A stretch of 64,000 bases of DNA from Euryodendron excelsum (GCA_033060915.1 CM065377.1:37437683-37501682), one strand, 5' to 3'. Positions 1 to 12,885 are shown, counted from the first letter of the stretch. Notes: a model not told the origin generated them from the sequence alone. Made by a program: numbers and translations.

Positions 1-509
1 GAAAAGATTGGACACTTTGAGGACTTGAAGATATCTTGCAAGAATGAAAAAAGAAGAGACCGACTCAAAGACATGGAAGCTTTCTTAGAAGATTTGAAGA
101 TGTCTTAAAGGTATGGAAGAAATCACAAAACTTGAAAAGTTTTCTTGGAAGAGTTGTTGAAGTCTATGAAGAAGTTATATTGATTGAAGAATTCTAGAAG
201 AAATCTAGAAATGAAGATATTCAAAGAAGGATAGAAAATCAATTGAAGAAATGAAGATCTTAAGTCTTTGAAGCTCTCTTGAAGATTTTGAAGAAGATTT
301 GGATCAATAGAAGAAGTAATGGTGATTGAAGAGCTCTGCAAGTAATGAAAATGGAGAAATTTCATCTAGAAAGAATTAAAGATGTTCTTGGAGTCATCTA
401 ACCTTGAAGAAGTATTTGTAAGCTTTAAAAAGCTTATTTGGATGATCCTTGAAAAGATTGGAGACTTTGGAGAAGATTGGATAAATACTGCAAAAACATG
501 TATTCTGAT
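1..509. other. Purine-rich GAAGA-type degenerate repeat, no gene
   Basis: This stretch is dominated on the plus strand by short words such as GAAGA, TTGAAGA and TCTTGGAAGA, and no convincing protein is encoded in either direction. It runs into the GAGTCGACTC cluster that follows. It is probably part of an older transposable element, possibly an LTR or gag spacer, but no diagnostic domain or terminus is visible. The element class is unknown. Confidence 0.35.
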
Positions 510-800
510 AAAAAGAGTCGACTCCTCAAGTTTCATGAGTCAACTCTTTCAAGCAGAGCCTTGAAAATTTGCTGGAGACTCAAAAGAGTCGACTCCTGTT
601 GTAAAAAGAGTCAACTCATTTTAACAGAGAACAAAAATTCTAAAGACTGCTTAAAAGAGTCAACCCCTACTGTAAAAAGAGTCGACTCATTAGAACAAAG
701 AGTTGAGTCTGCAGATACTGACCAAAAGAGTTGACTCTTTTAAGTCGTGAGTCGACTCCTGAAGGCAAAATCCTGAAGCAGACTGCAAAAAGAGTCGACC
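510..800. repeat. Cluster of ten GAGTCGACTC palindrome variants
   Basis: Ten copies of the palindrome AAGAGTCGACTC or one- to two-base variants (GTCAACTC, GTTGACTC, GTCGACCC) occur near 514, 536, 584, 608, 655, 678, 700, 727, 749 and 791, spaced by roughly 20 to 50 bases. The GTCGAC core is fully self-complementary. No protein-coding reading is convincing across the block. About 100 bases downstream is an AT-rich TTTAAATACA stretch near 898 that could be a promoter of the same unidentified element. Confidence 0.7.
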
Positions 801-3671
801 CCCGACAATAACGGCTATATTTTTGATAGACGGTATGGGGCAATCTGCAACCAAAACTTCTCCCATACTTCTCCAACTGCTAGAATCGATCCATATCTTT
901 AAATACAAGATACATACAGCTTCTATATTGATGATTAGAGTGCGAAAAATCGGTACTCTCTCGTTAAAATTCATCTTCCTAGAAGGACAAGTGCGACTAG
1001 GTTTGAATTAGAAATTGATTTGATTAAACACTTTTAAAAAACGTTTGTAGTCTCCACTTAACTTGATTAAGATGAGTTAGGTTACCTCAAATTAAGCACA
1101 ATCAGAAGATTACACTTAGGGTTTTTGAAAAATGTTTTAAAAATTACCTCAAGAGAGGGTTTTTAATAAAATAAGTTGTTTGGCAACCTTTGAAAATTTT
1201 TAAGCTCTTTTCAAAAACCAATCCATTTTAGTCTTTTAAAACAATGATTCTAAATTCGGAGGTTGGTTACATGTAGGGAAGACACACTAGGCCATCACCC
1301 TACCACGCCTTTGTGGTACCTACATGTCTATTCACCCTAAGTTCACTCATTTAGAATCTTTGATTGGTGAATGTCCAATTATATCCACTTTGAAAAGAAC
1401 TTTAGAAAGAAAATTGATATGATGCATGAGATGCAAGTGCGAGAATAAGACTTGATTTTGAAAATAGATTTGATAAGACAGATTTGATTTCTAGAAGAAG
1501 GTTTTAGAAATTGGAAATAGATTATGGAATTTGGAGATTTGAAAATAGATTATGGAATTGGAAATTTAAAAAAGGTTACGGAAATAGAAACTTGAAAATG
1601 GTTGTGACCGCACCCAAAAGAGTTGCCAACATATCATTTTTTGGGAATTAGGTCAGTTGTTGTTCGAACCAGAATCCGATTGAAAATAAACACTTTTAGA
1701 TTTTTGAAAAGTTTGATTTGAAAAGAGTTTGATTTGAAAAAGAGTTCAATTTGAACTAGGAATAAAAGATTCAAAATTGAAATTTGGATTTAGAATTGAC
1801 TTTGATTCGAAAAGATGGAACTTGGAAGAAGAGCTTGGACGTGATTTAGAAAGATTGAGATTTGAAACATCTTTGATTTAGATTGAAGCTTCCTAACTTG
1901 GGATTACGGTTGAACTAAGGTTTAGGTATCCTAGGGTTGGAATATATAGTTGAATTAGAAAGGTTAGATTTAGATTTGAAAGATTTGATCAAAGAAAGTT
2001 GGATTTACGAAATTTTGAAATTAGAAAAGGTTTGAATTAGGAAAGTTGGATCTAAGGAAGATTTGGAAAGAGATTTAATTTGATTTAGAAAGACTTGACC
2101 TAATCATTTGATTTGAATGAATTTAGAAAGTTAGGTTTAGAAAAGACTAGATTTTAGAAATCTTTGAATTTAGGAAAGTTTCAAAATAAGAAAGTTCCAT
2201 TTTAAGAAATTGCCAAATTAGGAATGTTTCATTTTAAGAAAAATTTAAACCTAGGAAAGTTTTGACTTTAGAAAATTTTGAACTTAGGAAAATTTTGAAT
2301 TTAGAAAATATATGATTCCTATTTCCTAACATAAAAGATTAGATTTTATTTTCAAAAATAAATGATTTGATATGATTTCTAAAATTAAAAGATTTGATCT
2401 AGTTTCCTAAATTGGAGGATTGGATTTGACATGGAATTAGAAAGGTTGAGTTTTGAAAATCTAGGATTTGAAATGCTATAATTTTGTGTAGAAAAAGAGA
2501 TTTAGGATTTGATGTAGAAAATAGAGGTCATGTTTTTAGGAAAGAGAGTTAGCGTTTTCTAACTATGGAATCTAGGGTTTGACTTGGACTCCAAGAAAAA
2601 GGGATTTTGGAAATTAGACCTTTTGAAGAGAGTTTCTATGAAGAAAACTTGAAGAGAGTTTATTAGAAAGTGGATTTTTGAAGAGAGCTTTTGGAAAGGA
2701 GTTTGAAAAGCAATTTGGAGAATGACTTGAATATGGACTTTTTGAAAACCTTTTGAATATCTTACTTTCCTAAAATGATTCTAACCATTAAAAGGTTAGA
2801 ACCATTCCAAGTTGGTGGTTTTTTAAACAACATAGATTTGAAATGTGGACCAATATGGTCATATTGAATATCACACTTTCCTAAAATAACCCTAACCATA
2901 GAATGGTTAGAATCATCTTAAGATTGTGGTTTTAATTAAAACAAAGTAGGGATTACACCCAAAATATGGACCTTGATGGTCACAATGAATAGAACACTTT
3001 CCTAAAGCAACCCTAACCATGGAATGACTGGAATCATTTTAAGATTGTGATTTTGAAAACAAGATTTTGAATGCAAGTTTGAAATAGAGTTTTGATGCAA
3101 GTTTTAAAAACAACTTTCGAAAAAAGATTTGAATGGATGTATGTTATGCACAATGCAAGTAAGGTTAGGCTTTACCACATAATCAAGGGTTTGAATCTAT
3201 ACGGTCTAAGGTTGAACTAGAAGAAAACCCCCGACACAATGACTTTCAACAGTCATTTCTATGCATGAAACGGGGAGTCGCTTGTTTCAAGAATGCAAGA
3301 AAGCGGGGTAGAAGATGGGGTTTAAAATAGAAGAAAACACAAGTGGGTTAGGAGAGAGAAAGGGGAGGGGGAATTACATAAACGTAAATAGAAAACCATC
3401 CTCGTATCTTCTTGCTTTAGTTGCTTGGTTTGCTTTGCTTGACTTGAACCTTGGAAGCTTAGAACTTACAGCACTTCAGTCTTCAATGGATGTTTGGAGG
3501 CTTGTCCATTAGTGTATGGAGTGTATATAGGCTAGGGTTAGAGTGTGTGGAGGCTAGGGCTTGAAGAGGCTTAAGAGGATTAGGGTTTGGAGAGAGTTTG
3601 AGATCTGTTTGCAGAGTGACAGAGTTTCTGGACTAAAATTGCCAACCTTTTTACGCAGTGGAAAGGATCTG

Positions 3672-3679
3672 TATTTATA
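3672..3679 (-). promoter_or_regulatory. TATA box of LTR A
   Basis: TATAAATA on the minus strand, at the position equivalent to the TATA box of the other copies. The AAACCCTAGCC-rich leader follows at about 3530-3600 and the foldback precedes it. In this copy the foldback-to-TATA spacing is about 40 bases, shorter than the usual 54. Confidence 0.65.
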
Positions 3680-3718
3680 GGCAACTTAAACCAACCTGGT
3701 GCCTGTTGAAATGGTTGA

Positions 3719-3779
3719 CCAGCCCACTAAGGGTGGCGCTAGGCCAAATTTTGGCTTGGCGCCACTACTAGTGGTGCCA
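3719..3779 (-). repeat. U3 foldback hairpin of LTR A (decayed)
   Basis: The right-hand arm (3752-3779) and loop (3747-3751) match the 28-5-28 foldback best seen in copy D. The left arm (3719-3746) has lost part of the GGCGCC pairing. Sequence around GGCTTGGCGCCACTA is retained. Confidence 0.6.
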
Positions 3780-4189
3780 GCCACTTTGGAAATTATTTAA
3801 AGGGGCAAGAAATGTATCATTGACCCTTGATACGTAAGGCAGAAGATTTGGGCGCCTATTCTAGTGACTACCATGCAATTTTTTGCTTGGCTCCACTAGG
3901 AGTGAATTCGGAAGGTCTACGAATGTTCTGGGAGGTCGGGAATGATCCGGAAGGCCGAAAATAGGTAGAAACCCTTGAAATAGTGTAAAGGGCTTGAAAA
4001 AAAATGTCAAGATTGTTAAAATGGTCAACTGGCCCATTAGGGGCAAAACGGTCAACTAGACTGGAAAGTCACCGAAATGGACTTGGAATGTACCATGAGA
4101 AGGTTTGAATATTGCGAATACCTTCAAGAGCATTTCGAAAAATTGCCAGTTTGATGCTAAGAGCCGACGTGGTTAGAAAAAATGATCGG

Positions 4190-4390
4190 CCCACCAGGGG
4201 CAAAATAGTCATTTTGCACCAAGCTTGTCGAAATAGACTCGAAATGATCCAAAAACATGTTAGAAGGTTGGGAATACTATTAGAAGTATCCTCGGGAGGT
4301 TACCGGTTTGATACCCAGAACCGGTGTAGTTCTTAGAGGCGATCAGATGCTCAGGGGCAAAATGATCATTTTGACCAGATGGTCTAGGAG
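4190..4390 (-). repeat. 157-bp U3 tandem repeat in LTR A
   Basis: The signature AGGGGCAAAATxxTCATTTTG occurs at about 4196 and again at about 4354, a spacing of 158 bases, with the conserved GGTTTGATACCCAGAxCCGG segment between. The unit is the same as in copies D and H. Confidence 0.6.
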
Positions 4391-5304
4391 TCGATTTGGA
4401 ACTGATTGGAAAGCATTTGAACATACCGGATTGTCTTTGGGACAATCTTGGACAGATGGACTTACTACTCTGAGGACTTAGGTACTTTCTCAAAAAGTAT
4501 GCCGGAAAGGCCCTAGGGATAGTTTGGTCATTTTTCACCAGAGTGGGCTAGCAGGCACTGGTGTTGACACGGGTTTTAAGTGTTTCCGTCACTCTAACAA
4601 TGTGTGACGAGTTAGATTCCAAAGGTATCTCATCCTTTGGTAAACGTATCATGACCAAGAGGCTTGTTCGGTCCAGTGACATAAGGGTTTTGTTGGCAAT
4701 TCCCAATGTTGACCTGTTTACGAGTGTTTCTATCACTCTAACGGTGTGCATTCATTCCAGAAAGTGTCTGATCTTAGGAAGCTGCTATGTGGACTTATCA
4801 TATGAAAAATTAGCTTTCTCGAAAGATGTGTTGAAATAATGGACATTCTACATTAGCTGGCTAGCAAGCGCCAGAAGTGAACCGTTCTACCATCTTGGGG
4901 ACTTGGGTTTTGTCCCGGTCGACAGGTTTAAAGGGACTTACCATTCTGAAGAGTTTTATTGAAAAACATGCCGGATTAGATGGACTTACCATCTAAGGGA
5001 TCAACTTTCTTGTAAGACGTACTGGATTTGATATGAATTGGAATTGGATTTTAAACTTGAAATTGAGATTGAAATAAGGACTTACCGTCTTTAGGAAGAT
5101 GTGCCAACTGAGACTGGACCAAATAATGCCACAAAAGCATTTTGGTCATTTTGACTCTATTGAGCCCAGCGGGCCTGTGAAGCAATTGATTGATTGAATT
5201 GAGTTTAAAAAGTTGATTTGAACTTGAATATGTCTGTGTTGATTTGAATATGAGTCTAGACGGATCGGATATTGCCGAGCGGGCAAAAATAGGGTGCTTA
5301 TAGG

Positions 5305-5564
5305 TTTCCGATCTTCCTCCGCCAAAGCATATTTGGTTTCCGAGCTTCCTCCGTCAAAAGCAGATTGGGTTTCTGAGCTTCCTCAAGAAAAGCAGATTGG
5401 GTTTCCAAACTTTCTCCATCAAAAGCAAATTAAGTTTCTAAGCTTTCTCCATCAAAAGTAGATTGGGTTTCTGATCTTCCTCCGAAAAAATAAAATGGGT
5501 TTCCGAGCTTCCTCCGAAAAAGCAAATTGGGTTTCCAAGCATTCTCCATCAAAACCATATTTGG
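5305..5564. repeat. 32/33-bp minisatellite, eight copies
   Basis: Eight head-to-tail units of 32 or 33 bases follow the end of LTR A. Each begins TTTCCGAGCTTCCTCCG or a close variant and ends AGCAGATTGGG or similar. Units start at 5305, 5337, 5370, 5402, 5435, 5468, 5500 and 5532. Differences between units are mostly single substitutions plus one-base length changes. Weak ORFs on both strands across the array are a by-product of the repetition. It is not part of the LTR family, since no other copy has it. Confidence 0.9.
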
Positions 5565-5738
5565 TATTAAGTTTTCTCTTACGCCCAAAACACTTTTCGA
5601 CCTTAAAAATTCAAAACTCAAACCCCAGATTTCAAAATATTTCAAATTCGGTCCCTCCAATAGCCTCACAATCAACATGAGATCCTTCCTTTTTCATTTT
5701 TTGCCTTCGACAAACAAAGACATAAAAGAATAAGCAGT
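5565..5738. other. Short spacer, no recognisable gene
   Basis: Unassigned 174-bp AT-rich stretch between the minisatellite and LTR B. It shows no motif linking it to the hAT fragment on the far side of LTR B. Confidence 0.4.
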
Positions 5739-8700
5739 TGTAAGCATCCCATTTTTGCTCACTCAACAAATCTCTCGTTCAGCCGGATCACTTTCAAAAC
5801 TACATAAGCACATTCAAGCCCCAAATCAACTCTCGGACCCCTATCCAATCAGTTATCTGCTTCATGGGCCCATCAGGCCCAACAAAGGCCTAATGACCAA
5901 ACCTGCCCCCTGGGCCTCCAAGCAAGTCTTTGAAAAATTTCAAAATACCTTAAGACAGTAAGTCCACCCTTTCAAAATGTCTTTAGGCAATTAGGCATTC
6001 TCAATACGCCATCTTGACCAATTCCGATCCCGTTCCAGTCAACTTCGATCAAAATGATTGTTTTGCCCATAGGCGCACCAGCATAACACAAATCCCTCAA
6101 GACAATAAGTCCACCATTCGAAAATGACTTTAGGCAATCAGGCATACTCAATATGCCATCCTGACCAATTTCGGTCCCATTTCGGTCAATTCCAGTTAAA
6201 ATGACCGTTTTGCCTCTGAGCACACCAGCACAGCACAAATCCTTCTAGACGATAAGTACACTTTCCAGAAATGTTCCCAAACAATCTGGCATTCTTAATA
6301 TGCCACTCCAATCCATCTTGACTTTTTTCGACCAATTCCTATCAAAATGACCTTTTTACCCTTGGTGGCCCAAGTACGCCTCGAAACCACACCGAGTCTG
6401 GGTGCCAAATTGGCATACCCTATTCTACGCCCATGTCCAATCCAAGGTGAGTCCCATAACTCTAAACACTTACAAGTCAAAGAAAGTCCCCTGGAGCGTC
6501 TCGTAGATGCTCCGCTAGGGTTATCTTTTCTCTCGATTCACTTATTATAACACACCATCAAAAGACTTGAGAAATACGTAAACTAAGGAATTCCCAGAAG
6601 CCCGTCCATAGGTCTTTCCATCGATACAGCTCGATTGAATAGGTCGCTTCCCGATGCCCCCGATTACGTGGCTCGAAAGTTGTCACCTTTAGAAACGTTG
6701 GGACGTTCTCACAGAGCTCCGCTAAGGTTGTCTTTTCCTTCGATTCTCTGATCATAGCGCACCATCAAACGACTTGAGAAATGCATAAATTAGAAAATTT
6801 TTGAAAGTATTTCTAGAGTACTTTCCATCAGTATGGTCCGATCGGAGAGATCATCTCCTAGAGGCCCTGATCACGTGGCCCAAAGACCGCTAATTTTGAA
6901 CATCCACAGAGCATATCACAGATGCTCTGAAAAAGTGTGGTTTTGTACATGCTTTTAGAGGTGATACCTCAGTCTTCCGAATACCTTTGAAGCTTCCCGA
7001 AAGTTCTTGATTCTTGAGAAACAATAGAAGACAATCGTGAACGTGATTGATTTCACCGAATCTTCCTAGATTGCACAATTATTGAGGCAAAGTTAACACA
7101 AAAGTTCTTGGTGGCATAACATATGCTATATGCGCCCAGATTGTGATCAGATCGATCAAAACTATGCTTGCTCCCTAAGTTGCATCAGTACAAAGGGTGC
7201 CACGTGGCATTCAACCACTGGAACAATACTGGAGCATGTCCTATATGCGCCAGGGCAAAAATTGCCTAGGCGCCTGTAGCACATGCACCAAGTCCCACAA
7301 CATTACCTATAAATACCAAGCCACCCCATGCGTATTCTAGAGCTGAAAATAATGGCGAAGCTCTGCTGAAACACTCCTAAAACCTCAAAAAATCCTAAAT
7401 ACTCCACCTGTTTCAACCTTCCAACATCTAAGCTAAATTCCACCCACCTTAAGCCTATACACCTCATCCCTAAAGCCTCCAAAGCAAGACTCAAGCCATT
7501 TCCAGCCCACTTCAAGGCCATTGAAGACTCTTCAAATCTCAAGCAAAGCTCTCCATTAAAGTTTGAAGAAGTTGTGAAGACAAGGTAATATTTCTATTTA
7601 CAATTTATACCCCCACTCTTCTCTTTTCCCTCCTAGCCTACTTAGGCTATTCTCTATTTTACTCCCCATCTTCTACCTCATTTTCTTGCATGGTTGGAAC
7701 AAAAAAGCTCATAGGTCATGCCTAGAGGAAAGCTTGTGGGAGCCACCATGTAGAGGGATCTCTCACAAGTCTAATTTGAGATGGTATGGCCTTGGAGTAC
7801 CTTGTAATGTGGTATGGCCTCTTAGCCTTGTATGACTTCATGACCCCCTTTGCATATGGCTCTTATATTCATGGATTGCATGCTTGGCTTTGCTCTTGCT
7901 TTTACCATCTTCATGCTTTTCTTAAATCCTTATAAAAATGTTTTTCTGAAATAGCTAAGAGTTAGTTCCTTGAAGTCTAGGATGAAACCCCAAGTTTTCA
8001 TGCTCTAGAAAGCTCTTCATTGGCCTTCTAACCTTTATTTTTCATACTTGTATTTCTTTACATTTCATGTTGCATAACAATGGCTTTCAAACCACCCTTC
8101 TATGCTATATTGATTTTTAAGAATCTACTCTTTTTAGCTTTGTGGTTGAAATGGTCTCTTGAAACCCTCTCTTGAGTAGTTTTCCCATTATCTTGACCAT
8201 ATGAACCCTAGTTCATTAGAGTTGGTTTTCTTTATCTTAAGGGTGGTTTTTAAAACAACTCTCTTCAAGAGAGATTTTCAAAAGGGCATTTGTCTTCGTT
8301 ATTGTTAAAATGGTTTTCGAACTCTCTCTTTCTATATGATTTTCAAAGCTTTACTCTCTTGAGTTTACGATTGAAATGGTCCTCCAGGAACCCTCTCTTA
8401 AGTGGTCTCCTCATTTATTGACCATAGGAACTCTAGCTCACTAAAGTAGTTTTCTATACCTGAAAAGTGGTTTTCAAAACAACTCTCTCCAAGAGAGTTT
8501 TTAAAAATTCATTCTCTTTAGTTTGCATAAAAATGGTTTTCTAAAACCACCATTACAAGTTATTTCTCAAAAGTTTTGCTCTCTTTAAGTTAGTGGTTAT
8601 AATGGTCAACCCTCCTTGGAGTGGTTTCCATACACTTGACTAGAGCTCATTTTCGTGTAAAGATCTTTTTAAAAAATTCATCTAACTCTTTAGAGTTATT

Positions 8701-8934
8701 TTCCAAATCCGTTACAAAACATCATGGATTTTAAAACCCCTTTTCAAAATTCATGCATTAAACCACCTTTTCAAAACCACTAGGTCCAAACTCTAGTTCA
8801 AAATCACCTTCCAACCCTAGGTTAGCTTGACTCTAGTTGTCTTAGCTTTGTTCAACCTAACCCAAGTTAGCTAACCCAAGGTCAACCAAACCCTAGGTTA
8901 ACCTAACCTTAGTTAGTTAACCCTAGGTCTCCTT
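5739..8934 (+). mobile_element. LTR copy B, left part (interrupted by LTR C)
   Basis: Sense start TGTAAGCATCCCATTTTTGC at 5739, followed by U3 and promoter, and broken at 8934 by insertion of C. The rest of B resumes at 18091. B is the most divergent copy: its promoter region has scattered GCGCC words instead of the clean 28-5-28 foldback. It keeps a TATA box, a GACAAG|GTAATA donor-like site at 7585, and a CT-rich leader. Many units of the TTTTGCCCC type appear at 5870-6360. No recognisable protein is encoded. B is older than C and D because both lie within it. Confidence 0.8.
7308..7315 (+). promoter_or_regulatory. TATA box of LTR B
   Basis: TATAAATA within ACCTATAAATACCAAG. A C-rich leader and then a donor-like AAGGTAATA follow about 277 bases downstream. 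Confidence 0.6.
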
Positions 8935-11727
8935 TGTCAAGCCCCGATTTTTCGCACCCGAGAAAAATACGCACATGTGGGAAAAACACGGTACTCTCTA
9001 GTTAGAACTTATCCTCTTAGAAGGACAAGTGTAAATAGGTTTGAATTGAAAATTGATTTGAATTAATGGCTTTTAGAAAAGGTTTTGGAGTCACCACCTA
9101 ACTTGATTAAGGTGAGTTAGGTCACCGAAAACTAAGCACAATCTGAATATTACACTTAGGGTTTTTGAAAAGGTTTTGAAAACTTCCTCAAGAGAGGGTT
9201 TTTAAGAAAATAGGTTGTTTGACAACCTTTGGAAAGATTTAAGCCATTTTTTAACATAACTCCATTTGATCTTTGAAAACAGTGACTCTAGGTTCGGAGA
9301 TTGGTTACGTGTAGGGAAGACACACTAAGCCATCACCCTACCCCGTCCTTGCGGTACCTACATGTCTATTCACCCTAGGTTCACTCATTTAGAATATTTG
9401 ATTAATAAATGTCCAAAACTATCCACTTTAGAAAAGAATTTTGAAAGTAAGTATAACATGATGCATGACATGCAAGTGCAAGAATTTGATTTGATTTTGA
9501 AAATAGATTTGAAAAGAACTTGATTTGATTTTAGAAATAGATTTTATAAAAACTTGATTTGATTTAGGAAATATATTTGAAAAGATAGATCTAAAATTTA
9601 AAAAAGATTATGGAAGAAAGATTTAATTTTTGAAAAAAGGTTTTAGAAATTTGAATTGGAGATTTAAAAATAGATTTTGGAATTAGAAATTTGAAAAAGA
9701 TTGTGGGATTGGAAACTTAAAAAAAGGTTATGGAATTAGAAACTTGAAAAAGGTTATGACCGCACCCATAAGGGTTGCCTACGTATCCCTTTTTAGGAAT
9801 TAGGTCAGTCGTAGTTCGGATAAGAGTCCAATTGAAAATAGATACTTTGAAATTTGAATTAAAAAGATGTGATTCGAAAAGAGTTTGATTTGAAAAAGTG
9901 TTTGATTTGAACTTGGGATATGAGATATGAAATCGAGATTTGACTTGAAATTGAACTTAGACTTGAAAAAGGATTCGAACTTTGAAAGAAAACTTGGACT
10001 TGATTTTGAAAGATAAAGTTGAGTTTTGAAAACATTTTGAAATTAGATTGAAGTCAGAAAACCATCTTGGTTTAAAAAGGAGTTTTAGAAAAGAGTTGAA
10101 GCTTTCTAACTTGGGATTAGGGTTGAACTTGGATTTAGGCCTCCTAGAGTTTAGGTTACCTAAGATTGGAACATGTAATTGAATTGGAAAGGATTGATTG
10201 AAATTTGAAAAGTTCAATTTAGAAAGTTGGATTTAGGAAACGTTCGAATTAGGAAAGGTAGATTTAAGAAAGATTTGATTTGATTTGAAAATACTTGACT
10301 TGGAATGGTTTGAAAAGTTAGGGTTTAGGAAAGGTTGGACTTTGAAAAGCTTTGAATTAGGAAAGTTTCAAAATAGGAAAGTGCCAAATTATAAAAGTGT
10401 TGATTTTAGGAAAGTTTCATTTTAAGAAAGTTTCATTTTAGGGAAATCTTGAGTTTGGAAAGATTTGAAATTTGGAAAGTCCTAAAATTTAGAAAGATTT
10501 GAACTTAGGAAAGTTTTGAATTTAAAAAGATTTGATTTCTATTTCCTAAAGTTGAAGATTAGATTTTATTTTCAAAAAGAGATGATTTGATATGGTTTCT
10601 AAAATTTGAGGATTTGATTTAGTTTCCTAATTTGAAAGAGTAGATTTGACATGGAATTGGAAAGGTTGAATTTTAGAAATCTAGGATTTGAAAAGCTATA
10701 ATTTGATGTAGAAAAAAAGATTTTGGAAATCTAGGATTGAAGGCAAAAGGGGAAGTCATACTTTTAGGAAAGAAAACTAGGGTTTCCTAACCATGAGATC
10801 TAGGGCTTGACTTGGACTCCAAGAAAAAGAGTTTTTGGAAAGGAGATCTTTGAAAAGAGTTTCTAGGAAAGAGTTTTGAAGATAGTTTTTAGAAAGTATT
10901 TTTGAAGAGAACCTTTGGGAAGGAGTTTAAAAAGAACTTTTTGGAAAATAGATCTTTGAAGGGGGTTTTTAGAAAGTGGATTTTTGAAGAGAGCTTTTAG
11001 AAAGTATTTTGAAAAGCAATTTTGAAAGGGGTTTGAATATGGACTTTTGAAAACCTTTTGAATGTCTCACTTTTCTAAAACGATTCCAACCATGAAGAGA
11101 TTAGAACCATTCTAAGTTAGTAGTTTTGAAAACAACATGGATTTGAAATATGGACCAATATGATCATATTGAATCTCACACTTTCCTAAAATAACTCTAA
11201 CCATGGAATGGCTAGAATCATTTTAAGACGGTGGTTTTGATAAAAAGCAATTTATGGTTTACACCTAAAATGTGGACCTTGATGGTCACAATGAATATAA
11301 CACTTTCCTCAAACAACCCTAATTATGAATTAGCTAGAATCACTCTAGGAGTGTGATTTTGAAAACAAGATTTTGAATGCAAGTTCGAAAAATGATTTTG
11401 ATGCAAACTTTGAAAATAAATTTTTGAAAATAGTTTTGAGTAGATGAATGAATATGATATGCACAATGCAAGTAGGGTCGTGAACATATAAGGTTAGCTT
11501 CACCACATAATCAAGAGGGCCGAATCCACATGGTCTAAGGTTGAATTAGAAGAAAGCCTCCGACACGGTGACTTTCAATCATCCTTCCTACACATGAATC
11601 GGGGAAACCTTAGTTTCAAGCATGCAAGAAAGGGGGGAAGAAGATATGGGATTAAAATAGAACAAAACCCAAGTGGGTTAGGAGGAAGAAGAGAGGGAAG
11701 GAGTACATAAACATAAAGAGAGAGCTT

Positions 11728-11729
11728 AC
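11728..11729 (-). promoter_or_regulatory. Donor-like splice site in LTR C leader
   Basis: The minus strand reads AACAAG|GTAAGCTCTC, a near-ideal plant 5' splice site, 283 bases downstream of the C TATA box and at the same relative place as in D, F, G and H. Confidence 0.5.
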
Positions 11730-12004
11730 CTTGTTTTCTTCTTATTTTGTTTGCTTTATTTTCTTTGCTTTGCTTGATCTTTGAGAGCTTCCAAGTTATA
11801 GTACATTGAGTCTTCAATGGAGGCTTTGGAGACTTGTGTATGAGAATATGGAGTGTATATAAGTGTTAGGATTAAGTGTATGGTGGCTAGGTTTTGAAGA
11901 GACTAGAGAGGCTAGGGTTTTGGAGAGACTTCGAGCTCTATAATTCAAACAGCAAAGTTTCTGGACTGTGTTCGCGGACCTCTTTCACGCAGGAGGACGC
12001 TCTG

Positions 12005-12012
12005 TATTTATA
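12005..12012 (-). promoter_or_regulatory. TATA box of LTR C
   Basis: TATAAATA on the minus strand (plus: CTGTATTTATAGATAG), followed in the sense direction by the leader and preceded by GGCGCC-containing foldback sequence at about 12055-12115. Confidence 0.65.
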
Positions 12013-12885
12013 GATAGAAGATTAACCTAGCGCCGGTTGCAGTGGCGCCAGGGTAAATTTTCTTTTGGCGCCACTAAGGCCAATATTTGGCTTGGCGCCA
12101 CTGTTAGTGATGCCAGCCACTTAGGAAAGTTTTAAGGTCAGCAAACAACATATCTTTCAACCCTTGATATGCAAAATAAAAGATTTAGGCACCTGTATTA
12201 GTGACTACCATGTTAATTTTGGCTTGACTTCACTAAGAGTGACTCCGGAAGGTTTGGGAATGTTCTGGAAGGATGAAAATGGGTAGAAACTCTTAAAATA
12301 GTGTCCTGGAAGTTACAGACTTGAAAAATAAGGTCGGGATTATCAAAGTAGCCGATCAACCCCTTAGGGGCAAAACGGTCAACTTAGACCGAAAAACCAC
12401 CGAAATGGATTTGAAATGTCCCAAGAGAGGACTTGAAGGTTGAACACACTATTTAGAATGTTCCAAGAGATTGCTGGTTTGATACCCAGAGCTGATACGT
12501 CTGAAAAAGGCGACCGGTCCCCCAGGGGAAAAAAGGTCATTTTACACTAGGTTCGCTAGAATAGACTCGGAATGATCTACAAAGGTATTAGAAGGTTGGG
12601 AATACTACTAGAAGCATTCTCGGGAGGTTATTGGTTTGATACCTAGAACCGGTGTGGTTCTCGGAGGCATTCGGATGCCTAAAGGCAAAATGGTCATTTT
12701 AACCAGATGGTTTTGGAATTGGTCTGGAACTGATGTAAGCACCCCATTTTTGCCCGCTCGGCAATTTTCGAGCTGACCAAGCTCACTTTCACACATCATA
12801 TGCATATTTAGACTCTAAGCCCGCCTTTTTAACTTGAATTTAGTCCACCAGTCGCTTCTCGGGCCCATGGGGCCCACTTGAAGCT

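Larger units (their letters stand above)
940..5302 (-). mobile_element. LTR copy A (giant Ty3/gypsy-like solo LTR, one end degraded)
   Basis: Member of the window's dominant LTR family. Sense begins at 5302 (TG has mutated to TA; GCACCCTATTTTTGCCCGC follows) and runs down to about 940, where GTGCGAAAAATCGGTACTCTCTC is joined directly to unrelated sequence. Some 40 bases present at the terminus of other copies are missing there. The copy keeps the conserved terminal block (1255-1345), a decayed GACCGCACCC...TCGTAGTTCGG block (about 1606-1670), the CT-rich leader (purine-rich on the plus strand, 1680-2760), TATA, foldback and 157-bp-type repeats. No target-site duplication is recognisable. It is probably the oldest or most rearranged of the lone copies. 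Confidence 0.75.
8935..12733 (-). mobile_element. LTR copy C, part 1 (sense 3' part, interrupted by LTR D)
   Basis: On the plus strand this begins TGTCAAGCCCCGATTTTTCGCA at 8935, the reverse of the family's sense terminus. Through it run the conserved terminal block (9292-9385), the GACCGCACCC...GTAGTTCGGA block (9757-9825), the purine-rich complement of the leader (9830-11040), donor-like site, TATA and foldback. It breaks at 12733 and resumes at 17325. Flanking bases TCCTT (8930-8934) and CCCTT (18091-18095) are a target duplication with one mismatch. C lies inside B and contains D. Without D it is about 4.57 kb and has no internal region. Confidence 0.88.

Noticed and set aside
4548..4839. 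ORF pair also seen at 17467-17722
   Set aside because: Shared because both are U3 sequence of the same LTR family, with no recognisable protein on either strand.
5303..5738. Primer binding site and internal region following LTR A
   Set aside because: The bases after the LTR end are a minisatellite with no tRNA-complementary stretch, so A is not the 5' LTR of an adjacent element.
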